Positions 1-9,395 of a stretch of DNA of 64,000 bases are shown here, in pieces. A program made the translations under genes and the position numbers. The notes under the pieces were generated by a model. That model was given only the letters and a program-made list of their open reading frames with translations. It was not told where the DNA came from and did not search any database. Source of the stretch: Alphaproteobacteria bacterium (GTDB lineage: Bacteria; Pseudomonadota; Alphaproteobacteria; DSM-16000; Inquilinaceae); assembly GCA_028277405.1 (NCBI GenBank), contig JANQGH010000009.1, positions 97,760 through 161,759 on the forward strand. The letters are read 5' to 3'. The stretch's first letter is position 1, and each line of letters begins with the position of its first letter.

Positions 1-2
1 GC

Positions 3-1286
3 AGGCTGACAACTCTCTTGGGGGCACTTGCGGCGTCGACGGTCCTGACGACGGGCGCAGCTACGGCACAATCCGACGAGCCGATCCGCGTCGGCATTCT
101 GCATTCCCTGTCCGGCACCATGGCGATCAGCGAAACCACGCTGAAGGACGTCATGGAGATGTTGATTGAAGAGCAAAACGAAGCCGGTGGCGTGCTCGGA
201 AGGCCGCTGGAGGCGGTGGTCGTCGACCCGGCGTCCGACTGGCCGCTGTTCGCCGAACGCGCGCGCGAACTGCTGACCGTGCATGAGGTCGACGTCGTCT
301 TCGGCGCCTGGACCTCGGTCTCGCGCAAATCGATCCTGCCGGTGTTTGAAGAGCTGAACGGCATCCTGTTCTATCCGGTCCAGTACGAGGGCGAGGAATC
401 CTCGCGCAACATCTTCTACACCGGCGCCGCACCGAACCAGCAGGCCATCCCCGCCGTCGACTATCTGATGGACGAGTACGGCATCGAGCGCTGGGTACTC
501 CTGGGCACGGACTATGTCTACCCGCGCACGACCAATCGCATCCTGGAAACCTACCTCTTGGACAGCGGCGTCTCGCCCGACGATATCATGATCAACTACA
601 CGCCCTTCGGTCACTCCGACTGGCAGTCGATCGTCGCTGAGGTCGCCGAGTTTGGCTCAGAGGGTCCGTTGACGGCGGTCGTGTCGACCATCAACGGCGA
701 CGCCAACGTGCCGTTCTATCGTGAGCTGGCCAACCAGGGCATTTCGGCCGAGGACATTCCGGTCGTCGCGTTTTCCGTCGGCGAGGAGGAACTGGCCGGT
801 ATCGATACAGAACCGCTGGTCGGCCATCTCGCCGCCTGGAACTACTTCATGAGCGTCGACACGCCGGAGAACGAAGAGTTCATCGAGGCCTGGCACGGCT
901 TCATCGGCGATGAGGATCGGGTCACCAACGACCCAATGGAGGCGCACTATATCGGCTTCAACATGTGGGTCGAGGCGGTCGAGGCGGCAGGCACAACCGA
1001 TCCGGATGCGGTGATCGACTCGATTATCGGCGTTTCGGTGCCGAACCTGTCCGGCGGCCTGTCGACCATGATGCCGAACCATCACATCACCAAGCCGGTG
1101 TTGATCGGCGAGATCCAGGATGACGGCCAGTTCGAGATCGTGTGGGAAACGGCCGGCCTGGTGCCGGGCGATGCCTGGTCGGACTATCTGGAAGACAGCG
1201 CCATGCTGATCGCCGACTGGCGGTCGCCAATGTCCTGCGGCAACTACAATGTCGAATCGGGTACCTGCAGCGGCCAGAACTACTAG
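3..1286 (+). CDS. urtA: Urea ABC transporter, urea-binding protein (5' end cut by window)
   Basis: Periplasmic solute-binding protein that delivers urea to the UrtBCDE transporter. The frame is open from base 3 and 427 codons are visible; the true start lies upstream. The visible N-terminus is the hydrophobic core of a signal peptide ending near ATA-QSDEP, followed by the mature fold starting IRVGILHSLSGTMA, typical of UrtA/AmiC-like type I periplasmic binding proteins. Its C-terminus carries NYNVESGTC. It is the first gene of the urt-ure operon, 90 bp upstream of urtB; the gap holds two strong hairpins. Such operons are usually nitrogen-regulated, but the promoter lies outside the window. 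The family assignment is firm because urtB, urtC, urtD and urtE follow in order. Confidence 0.93.
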   Translation, partial: RLTTLLGALAASTVLTTGAATAQSDEPIRVGILHSLSGTMAISETTLKDVMEMLIEEQNEAGGVLGRPLEAVVVDPASDWPLFAERARELLTVHEVDVVFGAWTSVSRKSILPVFEELNGILFYPVQYEGEESSRNIFYTGAAPNQQAIPAVDYLMDEYGIERWVLLGTDYVYPRTTNRILETYLLDSGVSPDDIMINYTPFGHSDWQSIVAEVAEFGSEGPLTAVVSTINGDANVPFYRELANQGISAEDIPVVAFSVGEEELAGIDTEPLVGHLAAWNYFMSVDTPENEEFIEAWHGFIGDEDRVTNDPMEAHYIGFNMWVEAVEAAGTTDPDAVIDSIIGVSVPNLSGGLSTMMPNHHITKPVLIGEIQDDGQFEIVWETAGLVPGDAWSDYLEDSAMLIADWRSPMSCGNYNVESGTCSGQNY

Positions 1287-1298
1287 GCCGCGACACAG

Positions 1299-1349
1299 GG
1301 GCGGGGTGACAATCATCCCGCCCTCACGGGCCCGGTCGCCAGCCGGGCC
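1299..1349 (+). promoter_or_regulatory. Tandem hairpins between urtA and urtB
   Basis: Two adjacent inverted repeats fill the urtA-urtB gap. The first pairs 1299-1309 with 1313-1323 (11 bp with one G-U pair, CAA loop). The second pairs 1329-1335 with 1343-1349 (7 bp, 7-nt loop). Neither is followed by a T-run, so a full intrinsic terminator is unlikely. Such structures after a binding-protein gene often stabilise its mRNA or attenuate read-through into the permease genes. That role is inferred. Confidence 0.6.
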
Positions 1350-1376
1350 GTCCGTGACCGAGACGGGTACCCCCAC

Positions 1377-2999
1377 ATGCCGACCGCTCTCCGCCGCCTG
1401 ATCGGGCTGCTTTTAGTCTCTTTGACGTTGGTGATGGTGCCGACCGGTGCCGGCGCGCAGGATGGCGTGCGGCCGATGATCGACATTCTTGCCGAGGGCA
1501 ATTTCAGGGATCGGCGTGCCGCCGCCGAGGCGCTGGCCGCCACCGGCGATCCCGCCGCCGCCCCCGTACTAACCGCACTCTTGGAGGGCAACCTGTACGG
1601 TCGGCCCAGTGATGGAGCGGTTTTCATCGGCGTCGAGGAGGGCGATCAGCTCACCCTGATCGATCCGATCACCGGCGAAACCGTCGATCAAGTGGCCGAA
1701 CGATCCATGGACAAGGTCCGGGTCAACAACCCGCTGCGCCGCTCGCTTCGGACCATCATCGGCGTTCTGACGTTGTCGAACCCCGATCCGGCGATCCGTA
1801 TGGAGGCGGCGGAATCGGCCTTTCAGAACCCGGATCCCAATACGATCGACACGCTGGACGCGGCCATTGCCGCGGAGGAGAACAGCGCGATCCGCGCCGT
1901 GTTGGAACAGGCAAGGGCCGCGGCGATCCTGGATGACGACGCCGGTCAAGCCGATCAACTCGCCGCAATCGAGACCCTGCGCGATCGCGGCGACCGCGAC
2001 GCTCAAGCCTTGCTGAATCGATTGGCGCAACAGGCGGAAGGTCCCGTTGCGGAGGCTGCTGGCGATGCGGCGCGCAGGATCGAGAGCAATCTCGCGGTCT
2101 GGGGCATCGGCCAGGATGCTGTTTACGGCCTGTCCCTCGGCTCCGTCCTGCTGCTCTCGGCCATCGGCCTGGCCATCACCTTCGGGGTCATGGGCGTAAT
2201 CAACATGGCCCACGGCGAGATGGTCATGCTGGGCGCCTATTCGACCTTCGTGGTGCAGGAGATCTTCCGCGGTCTCGACCCGGTATTCTTTGACTATTCC
2301 ATCTTCGTCGCCCTGCCGGTCGCTTTCGTCGTCGCGGGCGGCGTCGGCATCCTGATCGAACGCACCGTCATTCAATGGCTCTACGGCAGGCCGTTGGAGA
2401 CGCTGATGGCCACCTGGGGCATCTCGCTGATCCTGCAGCAGACCGTACGCTCGATCTTCGGCCCGACCAACCAGCAGGTCGCCAACCCATCCTTCATGTC
2501 CGGCGCTTTCGAGCTGGGCCATCTCACGATCACATACAACAGGCTTTGGATCTTCGTCGGCGCCATGGTCGTGTTTGCCGCGCTGGTCTTGATCTTGCGC
2601 CGCACGCCCTTCGGCCTGCACATGCGCGCCGTGACCCAGAACCGGGCCATGGCCGCCAACATGGGCATTCGCACCGCGCGCGTGGATGCGCTGACCTTCG
2701 GTCTTGGTTCCGGCATTGCCGGCATCGCCGGGGTGGCGTTGTCGCAAATCGACAATGTCAGTCCCAATCTCGGCCAGGGCTACATCATCGACAGTTTCAT
2801 GGTCGTCGTGTTCGGCGGCGTCGGGAACCTTTGGGGCACCTTCGCCGGGGCCATGACCCTGGGTGTTGCCAACAAGTTCCTGGAACCTTGGGCGGGCGCC
2901 GTGGTCGCCAAGATCCTGATCCTGGTCCTGATCATTCTGTTCATCCAGCGGCGTCCGCGCGGTCTGTTCCCCGTTCGTGGCAGGGCGGCGGAGACATGA
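1377..2999 (+). CDS. urtB: Urea ABC transporter permease UrtB
   Basis: Inner-membrane permease of the urea ABC transporter (540 aa). Residues 1 to about 28 form a signal-like hydrophobic segment ending GAGAQ. Residues about 30-245 are an Ala-rich, HEAT-like region (RRAAAEALAATGDPAAAPVL) that is characteristic of UrtB and absent from ordinary LivH proteins. Residues about 250-535 are a LivH-type multi-pass permease domain, with the MGVINMAHGEMVMLGAY segment and the FGGVGNLWGTFAGA motif near the C-terminus. The ATG at 1377 places the signal segment at the N-terminus. Its stop overlaps the urtCD start (ATGA), which implies translational coupling. Confidence 0.95.
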   Translation: MPTALRRLIGLLLVSLTLVMVPTGAGAQDGVRPMIDILAEGNFRDRRAAAEALAATGDPAAAPVLTALLEGNLYGRPSDGAVFIGVEEGDQLTLIDPITGETVDQVAERSMDKVRVNNPLRRSLRTIIGVLTLSNPDPAIRMEAAESAFQNPDPNTIDTLDAAIAAEENSAIRAVLEQARAAAILDDDAGQADQLAAIETLRDRGDRDAQALLNRLAQQAEGPVAEAAGDAARRIESNLAVWGIGQDAVYGLSLGSVLLLSAIGLAITFGVMGVINMAHGEMVMLGAYSTFVVQEIFRGLDPVFFDYSIFVALPVAFVVAGGVGILIERTVIQWLYGRPLETLMATWGISLILQQTVRSIFGPTNQQVANPSFMSGAFELGHLTITYNRLWIFVGAMVVFAALVLILRRTPFGLHMRAVTQNRAMAANMGIRTARVDALTFGLGSGIAGIAGVALSQIDNVSPNLGQGYIIDSFMVVVFGGVGNLWGTFAGAMTLGVANKFLEPWAGAVVAKILILVLIILFIQRRPRGLFPVRGRAAET

Positions 3000-4927
3000 T
3001 CACGGCCATGCTGCTGCGTGGCCTCGATCGGCGCGCGGTCCTGTTTCTGATCGCGATGGCGCTGATTGCGGTCGCCGTGCCTGTGGCCAACCTGGCCTTC
3101 TCGCCGGACCATCCGCTGCATGTCTCGACGTTCTATGTCACGGTCGGCGGCAAGTTTCTCTGTTACGCCTTGCTCGCCGTCGCGATCGATTTGGTCTGGG
3201 GGTTTTGCGGCATCCTTTCTCTCGGCCACGCCGCCTTCTTTGGCCTCGGCGGCTATGCCATGGGCATGTATCTGATGCGCCAGATCGGCGATCGCGGGGT
3301 CTATGGCCACCCAGAGCTGCCGGACTTCATGGTGTTTTTGAGCTGGGAGGACCTGCCCTGGTTCTGGCTCGGCTTCGACCAGTTTTGGTTCGCCATGCTG
3401 ATGGCCCTTGTCGTGCCCTCGTTGCTGGCCTTCGCCTTCGGCTGGTTTGCTTTCCGCAGCCGGGTGACGGGCGTCTACCTGTCGATCATCACCCAGGCCA
3501 TGACCTTCGCCCTGATGCTGGCCTTCTTCCGCAACGAGATGGGCTTTGGCGGCAACAACGGCCTGACGGATTTCCGCGATATTCTGGGCTTCGACATCCG
3601 CGCCGACGAAACCCGCGCCGGCCTGTTTGTCGCCTCGGCGGCGGCGCTCGGCCTCTGCCTGTTTCTGTGCTCCGCGGTGATCAACTCCAAGCTCGGCAAG
3701 GTGCTGGTCGGCGTGCGCGATGCGGAAAGCCGCACGCGCTTCCTCGGCTATCGGGTCGAGCGCTACAAGCTGCTCGTCTGGACCCTGTCGGCCGCCATGG
3801 CAGGCCTCGCCGGCGCGCTTTACGTGCCCCAGGTCGGCATCATCAACCCCAGCGAGTTCCAGCCCGCAAACTCCATCGAGGCGGTGATCTGGGTCGCGCT
3901 GGGCGGGCGCGGCACCCTGGTCGGCCCGGTGATCGGCGCCATCCTGGTCAACATCGGCAAGAGCTTTCTGACCACGGCCTTTCCGGAGGTCTGGCTGTTC
4001 GCGCTGGGGGCCCTGTTCGTACTCACGACCCTTTTCCTGCCGCGCGGCGTCATGGGTTTGATGGGCCGGGGCCGCAAGGGACCTCCGCCGGAGGTACCCG
4101 AGCCCATGCCCCGCGCGGAACCTCAGCCGCAATCGCTGGGCGCCGCCGCCGCGCCGACGATCAACCGCGCGCCGCCCAAAGAGGACGAAGAGGTCGCCCT
4201 CTACCTGGATGGCGTCAGCGTCTCGTTCGACGGCTTCAAGGCCCTGAACGATTTGTCGCTGGTGGTCGAGGAGGGCGAAATGCGTGCCATCATCGGCCCC
4301 AACGGCGCCGGCAAGACGACCTTGATGGACGTAGTCACGGGTAAGACGCGACCGGATAAAGGCACGATCACCTTTCATCAGACAACGGACTTGACGCGTT
4401 TGGACGAGGCGGAGATCGCCAATCTCGGTATCGGCCGCAAGTTCCAGAAACCGACGGTCTTCGAAAGCCACACCGTTTGGAACAACATCGCCCTGGCGCT
4501 CAAGGCGCCGCGCGGCCCCTTCGCCACCTTGGTTGCCCGGACCAACACCGATGAGCGCGCGCGGATCGAGTCCGTGCTCGATACCATTCGGCTAAGGCAT
4601 CTGTCCCAGCGCGCGGCCGCCGATCTGTCTCATGGCCAAAAACAGTGGCTGGAGATCGGCATGCTGATCGCGCAGGACCCGAAGATCCTGCTGGTCGACG
4701 AGCCCGCCGCCGGCATGACCGACGCCGAAACGGCCGAGACAGCGCGCCTCTTGCGCCGCATCGCCGCCAACCACACGGTCATCGTGGTCGAACACGACAT
4801 GGATTTCATCCGCGACCTCGACGTGAAGGTGACGGTGCTGCATGAGGGCGCGGTGCTGGCCGAGGGCACCCTGGATCATGTCAGCGCCGACCCGCGCGTG
4901 ATCGAAGTCTATCTCGGCCGGTCGTGA
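2996..4927 (+). CDS. urtCD: Fused urea ABC transporter permease-ATPase (UrtC-UrtD)
   Basis: One uninterrupted 643-aa frame encodes two subunits that are usually separate genes. Residues 1 to about 355 are a LivM-type multi-pass permease (WGFCGILSLGHAAFFGLGGYA; WVALGGRGTLVGPVIGA). Residues about 355-405 form a Pro/Ala/Glu-rich linker (GPPPEVPEPMPRAEP). Residues about 405-643 are a UrtD ATPase, with Walker A GPNGAGKTT from residue 434, the Q-loop in GRKFQKPTVFESHTVW, the signature LSHGQKQWLEIGM, and Walker B ILLVDEPAAGMTD. The ATG at 2996 overlaps the urtB stop. A longer in-frame extension upstream runs inside urtB and is not coding. I saw no internal start with a ribosome binding site that would give free UrtD. 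Confidence 0.93.
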   Translation: MITAMLLRGLDRRAVLFLIAMALIAVAVPVANLAFSPDHPLHVSTFYVTVGGKFLCYALLAVAIDLVWGFCGILSLGHAAFFGLGGYAMGMYLMRQIGDRGVYGHPELPDFMVFLSWEDLPWFWLGFDQFWFAMLMALVVPSLLAFAFGWFAFRSRVTGVYLSIITQAMTFALMLAFFRNEMGFGGNNGLTDFRDILGFDIRADETRAGLFVASAAALGLCLFLCSAVINSKLGKVLVGVRDAESRTRFLGYRVERYKLLVWTLSAAMAGLAGALYVPQVGIINPSEFQPANSIEAVIWVALGGRGTLVGPVIGAILVNIGKSFLTTAFPEVWLFALGALFVLTTLFLPRGVMGLMGRGRKGPPPEVPEPMPRAEPQPQSLGAAAAPTINRAPPKEDEEVALYLDGVSVSFDGFKALNDLSLVVEEGEMRAIIGPNGAGKTTLMDVVTGKTRPDKGTITFHQTTDLTRLDEAEIANLGIGRKFQKPTVFESHTVWNNIALALKAPRGPFATLVARTNTDERARIESVLDTIRLRHLSQRAAADLSHGQKQWLEIGMLIAQDPKILLVDEPAAGMTDAETAETARLLRRIAANHTVIVVEHDMDFIRDLDVKVTVLHEGAVLAEGTLDHVSADPRVIEVYLGRS

Positions 4928-4940
4928 GAGGGACGACGCC

Positions 4941-5636
4941 ATGCTGACCGTTAGCCATGTCGATCTCAGCTACGGCGCCGCGCAAATCCTGCGCGATGTG
5001 TCACTCGAGGCGCCGGTCGGCGAGATCACCACGGTGCTCGGCCGCAACGGTGTCGGCAAGACCAGCCTGTTGCGCGGCATCGTCGGCCAGCAACCGATCG
5101 CCGGCGGGACGATCAGTTGGCAGAGTAAGGACATCTCTGCGATGCGCCCATTCGACCGGGCGCGGCGCGGTATCGCCTATGTCCCTCAGGGTCGAGAGAT
5201 CTTTCCCCTGCTGACCGTAAAGGAAAACCTCGAAACCGGCTTCGCCCCTTTGCCGCGCGGCGAGCGGACCATTCCGCCCGACATCTTTGAACTGTTCCCA
5301 GTGCTCAACTCCATGCTTGGCCGTCGCGGCGGCGACCTGTCCGGTGGCCAACAGCAGCAGCTTTCGATCGCCCGCGCTCTCGTGCCCCGGCCCAGGCTTC
5401 TGGTGCTCGACGAACCGACCGAAGGCATCCAGCCCTCCATCATCAAGGATATCGGCCGCGCGATCTGCTATCTGCGTGACCAGGGCACGATGGCGATCCT
5501 GCTGGTCGAACAGTATTTCGAGTTCGCCCGCGAACTTGCCGATCGCTTTGCAGTCATGGATCGTGGCAGGGTGGTGGCCGCTGGCGACGCCGGCGCCATG
5601 GATGACGCCGAAATCCGACGCCATCTCACCGTTTGA
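4941..5636 (+). CDS. urtE: Urea ABC transporter ATP-binding protein UrtE
   Basis: Second ATPase of the urea transporter (231 aa), which would pair with the UrtD half of UrtCD. Walker A is GRNGVGKT at residues 34-41. PQGREIFPLLTVKENLETG contains the Q-loop region typical of LivF/UrtE. The ABC signature LSGGQQQQLSIARAL starts near residue 133 and is followed by LLVLDEPTEGIQPSII. It begins 13 bp after urtCD, and its stop TGA shares one base with the ureD ATG, coupling urea import to urease assembly. Confidence 0.95.
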   Translation: MLTVSHVDLSYGAAQILRDVSLEAPVGEITTVLGRNGVGKTSLLRGIVGQQPIAGGTISWQSKDISAMRPFDRARRGIAYVPQGREIFPLLTVKENLETGFAPLPRGERTIPPDIFELFPVLNSMLGRRGGDLSGGQQQQLSIARALVPRPRLLVLDEPTEGIQPSIIKDIGRAICYLRDQGTMAILLVEQYFEFARELADRFAVMDRGRVVAAGDAGAMDDAEIRRHLTV

Positions 5637-6511
5637 TGAGGGTTTTCTTTATGGATGGCGCTGTGGCCGGCGCGGGCTTCTTGCAGGCTGATCAGTCAAA
5701 TCATGCGCGCGGGCGTCTTTCGATGCGCTGGCGCTGCGTGGCCGACAAGACGCAGTTGGCGACCGTGGACCAAGCGGCGCCCTATCGGCTGTTGACGCCG
5801 ATGGTCGAACCTGACGAGCCGCCGCTTGCCGTTGCCGCCAACGTCTCGGGCGGCGTGGTCGGCGGTGACCGGCTGGATCTGTCGCTGGCCGTCGGACCTT
5901 ACGCCGCAGTGTCGACCGTCGGTCAAGCGGCGGAGAAGGTCTATCGATCCGCTGGCCCGACGGCGCGCCTTCGCAACCGCATTTCGGTCGAGAGCGGCGG
6001 CAAACTCGATTGGATGCCCCAGGGCACGATCCTGTTCGACGGCGTTCGAATGATCCGGCTGACGACGATCGATCTGGCCGACGATGCCGCCCTGCTTTAT
6101 GGCGAGATCCTGGTCTTCGGCCGTCACGGTATGGGCGAGCGCCTGGCGTCGGGCGACATTGCCGACAATCTGGACGTCTCGGTGGCCGGTGATCGGGTCT
6201 TCGCCGATCGTTTTTGTCTGACAGATGGCATGGCGGCGCTGGCCGATCGTTTTGCCCTTGATGGTGCCGAGGCGGTCGCGCTTGTGATCCTACACGCGCC
6301 GGAACGCGATCTTCTCGATGCGGTGCGGGACCGCCTAAGGCAGAAGCCGGGTCTGCGCTGCGGGGCGACGCGCCGCGGCCCGCTGCTGGTCCTGCGTTGG
6401 CTGGGGACCGACGCTGCGGCACTGCGCGCATCCGTCGGAGGGTTTTGGCGCTGGGCGAGGCGAGAGATCTGCGGCTTTCCGACCCGGCTGCCAAGTGTAT
6501 GGGTCATCTAG
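5636..6511 (+). CDS. ureD: Urease accessory protein UreD
   Basis: UreD (UreH family) is the scaffold that binds apo-urease and recruits UreF and UreG for nickel insertion. The protein is 291 aa from the ATG at 5636. Conserved family stretches are NVSGGVVGGDRLDLSLAVG, TVGQAAEKVYRS and LDWMPQGTILFDG. A TTG at 5633 and an ATG at 5651 are alternative starts; 5636 is preferred because it overlaps the urtE stop. It lies between the transporter genes and ureA, a common alphaproteobacterial arrangement. Confidence 0.93.
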   Translation: MRVFFMDGAVAGAGFLQADQSNHARGRLSMRWRCVADKTQLATVDQAAPYRLLTPMVEPDEPPLAVAANVSGGVVGGDRLDLSLAVGPYAAVSTVGQAAEKVYRSAGPTARLRNRISVESGGKLDWMPQGTILFDGVRMIRLTTIDLADDAALLYGEILVFGRHGMGERLASGDIADNLDVSVAGDRVFADRFCLTDGMAALADRFALDGAEAVALVILHAPERDLLDAVRDRLRQKPGLRCGATRRGPLLVLRWLGTDAAALRASVGGFWRWARREICGFPTRLPSVWVI

Positions 6512-6547
6512 GAACGACCGGGGCAGCGGCGTGAAAAAGGGGACAGG

Positions 6548-6859
6548 ATGAATTTGACACCGCGAGAGAAGGACAAGCTGTTGGTCGCGGTCGCCGCCAT
6601 GGTGGCGCGCAACCGTCTGGCGCGGGGCGTGAAGCTGAACCACCCGGAGGCGGTGGCGCTGATCACCGACTTCGTGCTGGAAGGCGCGCGCGACGGCCGC
6701 TCGGTCGCCGATCTGATGTCCGCCGGGGCCACGGTCCTGACAAGCGACCAGGTGATGGAAGGCATCCCGGAGATGATCGACGAGATTCAGGTCGAGGCCA
6801 CCTTCCCGGACGGCACCAAGCTGGTCACAGTCCACGAACCCATTCGCGCCGCCGGCTGA
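6548..6859 (+). CDS. ureA: Urease gamma subunit
   Basis: Smallest structural subunit of the urease trimer (103 aa, about the family norm of 100). The N-terminus [20 protein letters not shown] and the motifs [31 protein letters not shown] and [14 protein letters not shown] are diagnostic. A ribosome binding site (GGGGACAGG) precedes the ATG. It is followed 12 bp later by ureB, so gamma and beta are separate genes here, not fused as in Helicobacter. Confidence 0.97.
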   Translation: MNLTPREKDKLLVAVAAMVARNRLARGVKLNHPEAVALITDFVLEGARDGRSVADLMSAGATVLTSDQVMEGIPEMIDEIQVEATFPDGTKLVTVHEPIRAAG

Positions 6860-6871
6860 GGAGAGCGACCC

Positions 6872-7198
6872 ATGATCCCGGGCGAATTCATCGTCGCCGA
6901 CGGCGACATCGTGCTGAACGAGGGCCGGCCGACCCGGACCCTCGACGTCACAAACACGGGCGACCGACCAGTGCAGGTCGGCAGCCACTATCATTTCTTT
7001 GAGACCAACGAGGCGCTTGAGTTCGATCGCGACAGCGCGCTCGGCTATCGCCTCGACATCCCGGCCGGTACGGCCGTGCGGTTCGAGCCCGGCCAGACCC
7101 GCGAGGTGACGCTGGTCGCGCTGTCCGGCGCCCGCATCATCAAGGGATTTCGCGATCTGGTCGATGGCCCGCTGCCGCCGTTGGGAGACGAGACATGA
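6872..7198 (+). CDS. ureB: Urease beta subunit
   Basis: Beta subunit of urease (108 aa). It starts [19 protein letters not shown] and carries the conserved core [20 protein letters not shown], followed by [25 protein letters not shown] precedes the ATG. The stop overlaps the ureC ATG by 4 bp (ATGA), so beta and alpha subunits are translationally coupled. Confidence 0.97.
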   Translation: MIPGEFIVADGDIVLNEGRPTRTLDVTNTGDRPVQVGSHYHFFETNEALEFDRDSALGYRLDIPAGTAVRFEPGQTREVTLVALSGARIIKGFRDLVDGPLPPLGDET

Positions 7199-8907
7199 GC
7201 TATCGCATTTCCCGCAGCCGCTATGCCCACATGTTCGGCCCCACGGTCGGAGACCGGGTGCGCCTTGCCGACACGGAGCTGTTCATCGAGGTCGAGCGCG
7301 ACTTCACCACCTATGGCGAGGAGGTGAAGTTCGGCGGCGGCAAGGTCATCCGCGACGGTATGGGCCAAAGTGCCGTGACGCGCGCCCAAGGCGCCGTCGA
7401 CACGGTGATCACCAACGCGCTGATCCTGGACCATTGGGGCATCGTGAAGGCCGATATCGGCATCCGCGATGGCAGGATCGACGGCATCGGCAAGGCAGGC
7501 AACCCGGACATTCAGCCGGATGTCACGGTCATTATCGGCCCGGGCACAGAGGTGATTGCGGGGGAAGGCAAGATCATCACCGCCGGCGGCATCGACGCCC
7601 ACATCCACTTCATCGCCGCACAGCAAATCGAAGAGGCGATCACCAGCGGTGTGACCACGATGCTGGGCGGCGGTACGGGGCCGGCCACCGGCACCAACGC
7701 CACCACCTGCACGCCGGGCGGTTGGCACATCCAGCGCATGCTAGAAGCCGCAACCGCCTTTCCGGTCAATCTCGGTTTCGCCGGCAAGGGCAACGCCAGC
7801 CAGACGCCAGGCCTGCTGGAACAGATCGCAGCGGGGGCCTGCGCGCTGAAGCTGCATGAGGATTGGGGCACCACGCCTGCCGCCATCGACCGCTGCCTGT
7901 CGGTTGCCGACGAGCATGACATCCAGGTTATGATCCACACCGACACCCTGAACGAGTCCGGCTTCGTCGAGACCTCGATCAAGGCGCTGAAGGGCCGCAC
8001 CATTCACGCCTTCCACACCGAGGGCGCGGGCGGCGGCCATGCGCCGGATATCATCAAGGTCTGTGGCGAGGCCAACGTCATCCCGTCCTCCACCAACCCG
8101 ACCAGGCCCTATACCGTCAACACGATCGAGGAGCACCTCGATATGCTGATGGTCTGCCACCATCTCGACCCCGCGATTCCGGAGGACGTGGCCTTCGCCG
8201 AGAGCCGTATCCGCAAGGAGACCATCGCGGCGGAGGATTTGCTGCACGATAGCGGCGCGTTTTCGATCATCGCGTCCGACAGCCAGGCCATGGGCCGGGT
8301 GGGTGAGGTGATCATCCGCACCTGGCAAACGGCGGACAAGATGAAGCGCCAGCTCGGCCGCCTGTCGGAAGAAACCGGCGACAACGACAATCTCCGCTGC
8401 CGCCGCTATGTCGCCAAATACACCATCAACCCGGCGATCGCCCACGGCATTTCGGAAACAGTCGGTTCCGTGGAGGTCGGCAAGCTGGCCGATCTGGTGG
8501 TCTGGTCGCCTGCCTTTTTCGGCGTGAAGCCAGACTTGGTGGTCAAGGGCGGTTCGATCGCCATGGCCCAGATGGGCGACCCCAACGCGTCGATCCCGAC
8601 GCCGCAGCCGGTGCATTACCGGCCGCAATTCGGTGCCTTTGGCAAGGCGCTGGAGGTCAGTTCGGTGCTGTTCGTCTCGCAGCTTTCGCTGGACGAGGAT
8701 TTGGCCGGCAAGCTGGCGATCAATCGGCCGTTAGTACCGGTCAAGAACACGCGCTCCGGCATCTCCAAAGCGTCCATGATCTTGAACGACGCGCTGCCTA
8801 CTATCGAGGTCGATCCGGAGACGTATATCGTGAAGGCCGACGGGCGGGAGTTGACCTGCCCGCCCGCGACGGAGCTGGCCATGGCCCAGCGATACTTCCT
8901 CTACTAA
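7195..8907 (+). CDS. ureC: Urease alpha (catalytic) subunit
   Basis: Catalytic subunit that hydrolyses urea to ammonia and carbamate (570 aa, full length). All active-site residues are visible: the nickel-binding HxH at His136/His138 ([10 protein letters not shown]), the carbamylated lysine at Lys219 (ALKLHEDWG), the [13 protein letters not shown] segment, the flap/catalytic His322 (MVCHHLD) and nickel-ligand Asp362 (SDSQAMGR). Nothing indicates loss of activity. It lies in an unbroken ureABC block, and the accessory gene ureE follows 14 bp later. Confidence 0.98.
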   Translation: MSYRISRSRYAHMFGPTVGDRVRLADTELFIEVERDFTTYGEEVKFGGGKVIRDGMGQSAVTRAQGAVDTVITNALILDHWGIVKADIGIRDGRIDGIGKAGNPDIQPDVTVIIGPGTEVIAGEGKIITAGGIDAHIHFIAAQQIEEAITSGVTTMLGGGTGPATGTNATTCTPGGWHIQRMLEAATAFPVNLGFAGKGNASQTPGLLEQIAAGACALKLHEDWGTTPAAIDRCLSVADEHDIQVMIHTDTLNESGFVETSIKALKGRTIHAFHTEGAGGGHAPDIIKVCGEANVIPSSTNPTRPYTVNTIEEHLDMLMVCHHLDPAIPEDVAFAESRIRKETIAAEDLLHDSGAFSIIASDSQAMGRVGEVIIRTWQTADKMKRQLGRLSEETGDNDNLRCRRYVAKYTINPAIAHGISETVGSVEVGKLADLVVWSPAFFGVKPDLVVKGGSIAMAQMGDPNASIPTPQPVHYRPQFGAFGKALEVSSVLFVSQLSLDEDLAGKLAINRPLVPVKNTRSGISKASMILNDALPTIEVDPETYIVKADGRELTCPPATELAMAQRYFLY

Positions 8908-8921
8908 GCGACGGCGCGACC

Positions 8922-9395
8922 GTGACCCTGCTGCACGCCTTGAAACACGCCCAAGCCGGCCATTGGCCGATCGCACGCGCCGTCGGCAGCGTCACGCTGG
9001 CGTTCGATCAGCGCTTTCGCCGGCGTTTGCGTCTGGAGTTGGACGAGGGCGGGGTGATCCTGCTGGACCTGCCCAGGGCCGTCGCGTTGGCCGATGGCGA
9101 CGGGTTGGAACTCGACACCGGCGATTGGATTGCCGTCAAGGCGGCGCACGAGCCGCTGGTTGAGATCACGGTAAGCGATCGCGATCACCTCATGCGCATT
9201 GCCTGGCACCTCGGCAACCGACATCTGCCGACCGAGATCGGGCCCGGCTGGCTGCGCATTCGGCCCGACCACGTGATCGAGGCCATGATTGTCGGCCTGG
9301 GCGGCACGGTTCGGCATGTCGACGCCCCCTTTCAGCCGGAAGGCGGGGCCTATGGCGGGCGCGGCCACGCCCATCAGGGCCATCATCATGACTGA
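8922..9395 (+). CDS. ureE: Urease accessory metallochaperone UreE
   Basis: Nickel carrier that delivers metal to the urease maturation complex (157 aa). It starts with GTG at 8922. The family core is LDLPRAVALADGDGLELDTGDWIAVKAA and, later, RIAWHLGNRHLPTEIG with RIRPDHVIEAMIVGLG. The C-terminus is a short histidine tail ([10 protein letters not shown]), a known nickel-binding feature but much shorter than the Klebsiella version. The 3' end overlaps the ureF start by 8 bp. Confidence 0.95.
   Translation: MTLLHALKHAQAGHWPIARAVGSVTLAFDQRFRRRLRLELDEGGVILLDLPRAVALADGDGLELDTGDWIAVKAAHEPLVEITVSDRDHLMRIAWHLGNRHLPTEIGPGWLRIRPDHVIEAMIVGLGGTVRHVDAPFQPEGGAYGGRGHAHQGHHHD

Noticed and set aside
2780..4471. 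563-codon minus-strand open frame opposite urtCD
   Set aside because: Antisense to conserved coding sequence, with low-complexity His/Gln/Arg-rich translation and no family motif.
2996..4927. Sequencing error as the cause of the urtCD fusion
   Set aside because: The linker region is open, compositionally biased (Pro/Ala/Glu) as real linkers are, and both flanking domains are intact in one frame. Read-level checking would still be decisive.
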